From: Streptomyces sp. ISL-100
Lineage (GTDB): Bacteria > Actinomycetota > Actinomycetes > Streptomycetales > Streptomycetaceae
Direction of reading: 5' to 3'
DNA length: 44,078 bases
NCBI RefSeq assembly: GCF_018614615.1
Contig: NZ_JAGGOK010000103.1
Span: forward strand, 1 to 44,078
Numbering within the stretch: the stretch's first letter is position 1; every line of letters starts with the position of its first letter. A model generated the notes under the pieces. That model did not search any database and had not been told where the DNA came from. It saw nothing but the letters and a program-made list of their open reading frames with translations. The position numbers were made by a program, and so were the translations under genes. This document shows positions 43,770 to 44,078 of the stretch, in pieces.

Positions 43770-44039
43770 CTGTTGCCTTCACACCCTGACACGGAAGTAG
43801 TTGCAAGATCTTTTGTACCACCAGTAGCGACTACGCTTCAGGCTGAACGCAAGCAAAGATCAACAGTCGACATTGCAGTGAATGCGCTCACCTTGAACTA
43901 TTCCTTATTGATCTTGATTGGTTCGTTGTTGATGTTGCCTTACCACTGCCCTCACCCAGCCCACATCCACCACCCCACGCCCCACCACTGACAACACCCA
44001 CCACCCACCCATGCCGACTGTCCGCTGTCCAGTGTCCAA

Positions 44040-44078
44040 GCCCATGCCCATGTGTGCCCCATGCCCATGCCCATGCCC
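44040..44078. repeat. CCCATG tandem repeat at window end
   Basis: Five CCCATG hexamers, interrupted once by TGTGC, run to the last base. Low complexity at the edge suggests an assembly break. Confidence 0.75.

Larger units (their letters stand above)
43629..44078. other. 450 bases without a credible gene, right end of window
   Basis: After the terminator at 43728-43769 the sequence becomes AT-richer (about 43795-43950), unlike the host. It then turns to a pyrimidine-rich CACC/CCAC tract (43950-44010). Two CTGTCC copies at 44018 and 44025, with GTGTCC at 44032, echo the array at 41391. No start with a ribosome site opens a convincing frame. The right junction of the element may lie here or beyond the window. 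Confidence 0.55.

Noticed and set aside
43773..43991. 72-codon frame near the right edge
   Set aside because: It has a TTG start without a ribosome site right after a terminator, and a His/Pro end that only reflects the CACC tract.

Overview
The window is high-GC actinobacterial DNA and almost certainly comes from a Streptomyces chromosome. The evidence is strong third-position G/C bias, frequent GTG and TTG starts, leaderless genes with TANNNT -10 boxes, an orphan WhiI-type sporulation regulator, and the Gram-positive coproporphyrin-dependent heme genes (hemE, cgoX, hemQ). Both ends run into low-complexity repeats: GTGGG units at base 1 and CCCATG units at base 44078. This looks like a whole draft contig.

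Layout. 1-6.6 kb carries hydrolases: M24 peptidase with a small-molecule kinase, a VOC protein, a GH38 alpha-mannosidase and an M19 dipeptidase. 6.7-7.8 kb is a divergent ohrR/ohr peroxide switch around a nested 34-bp dyad. 7.8-12.8 kb is accessory-looking: a VapBC-like toxin-antitoxin pair, a large NB-ARC/TPR STAND protein with a recent 252-bp internal duplication, and a methyltransferase. 12.8-23.6 kb is core: msrB, murC, a Usp-like protein, a RibD-like reductase, zapE, OsmC, PhoX, PPK2, a polysaccharide deacetylase lipoprotein, GNAT, a 45-residue zinc-ribbon protein, AIM24 and Pth2.

23.7-27.7 kb is the most unusual chromosomal block. A DUF692 (multinuclear iron oxidase, MNIO) gene lies 7 bp upstream of a TIGR04222-type membrane protein whose C-terminal tail is almost only Gly, Ser and Cys. 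Two paralogous DUF4142 genes bracket this pair. MNIO enzymes modify Cys residues of peptides in other systems, so the pair reads as a candidate Cys-tail modification system. In this strain the DUF692 gene has lost its middle and is frameshifted. 27.7-37.4 kb returns to core genes: a Tap-like secreted peptidase, hemQ, cgoX, a DUF4349 lipoprotein, a CoA-disulfide-reductase-like flavoprotein, hemE, DUF3000, whiI and a small conserved-looking gene.

37.6-43.8 kb is a small integrated element: tyrosine integrase, an XRE repressor divergent from an AlpA-like HTH protein, small genes, a RepA-like ATPase, an iteron-like CTGTCC array, a 110-residue unknown, an HK97-fold major capsid protein with a structured leader, and a 50-residue acidic protein coupled to it. 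There is no terminase, portal, protease or tail gene in view. This resembles a capsid-encoding phage satellite (PICI-like). Its right end and attachment sites could not be fixed, and the last 0.3 kb is AT-richer sequence without a credible gene.
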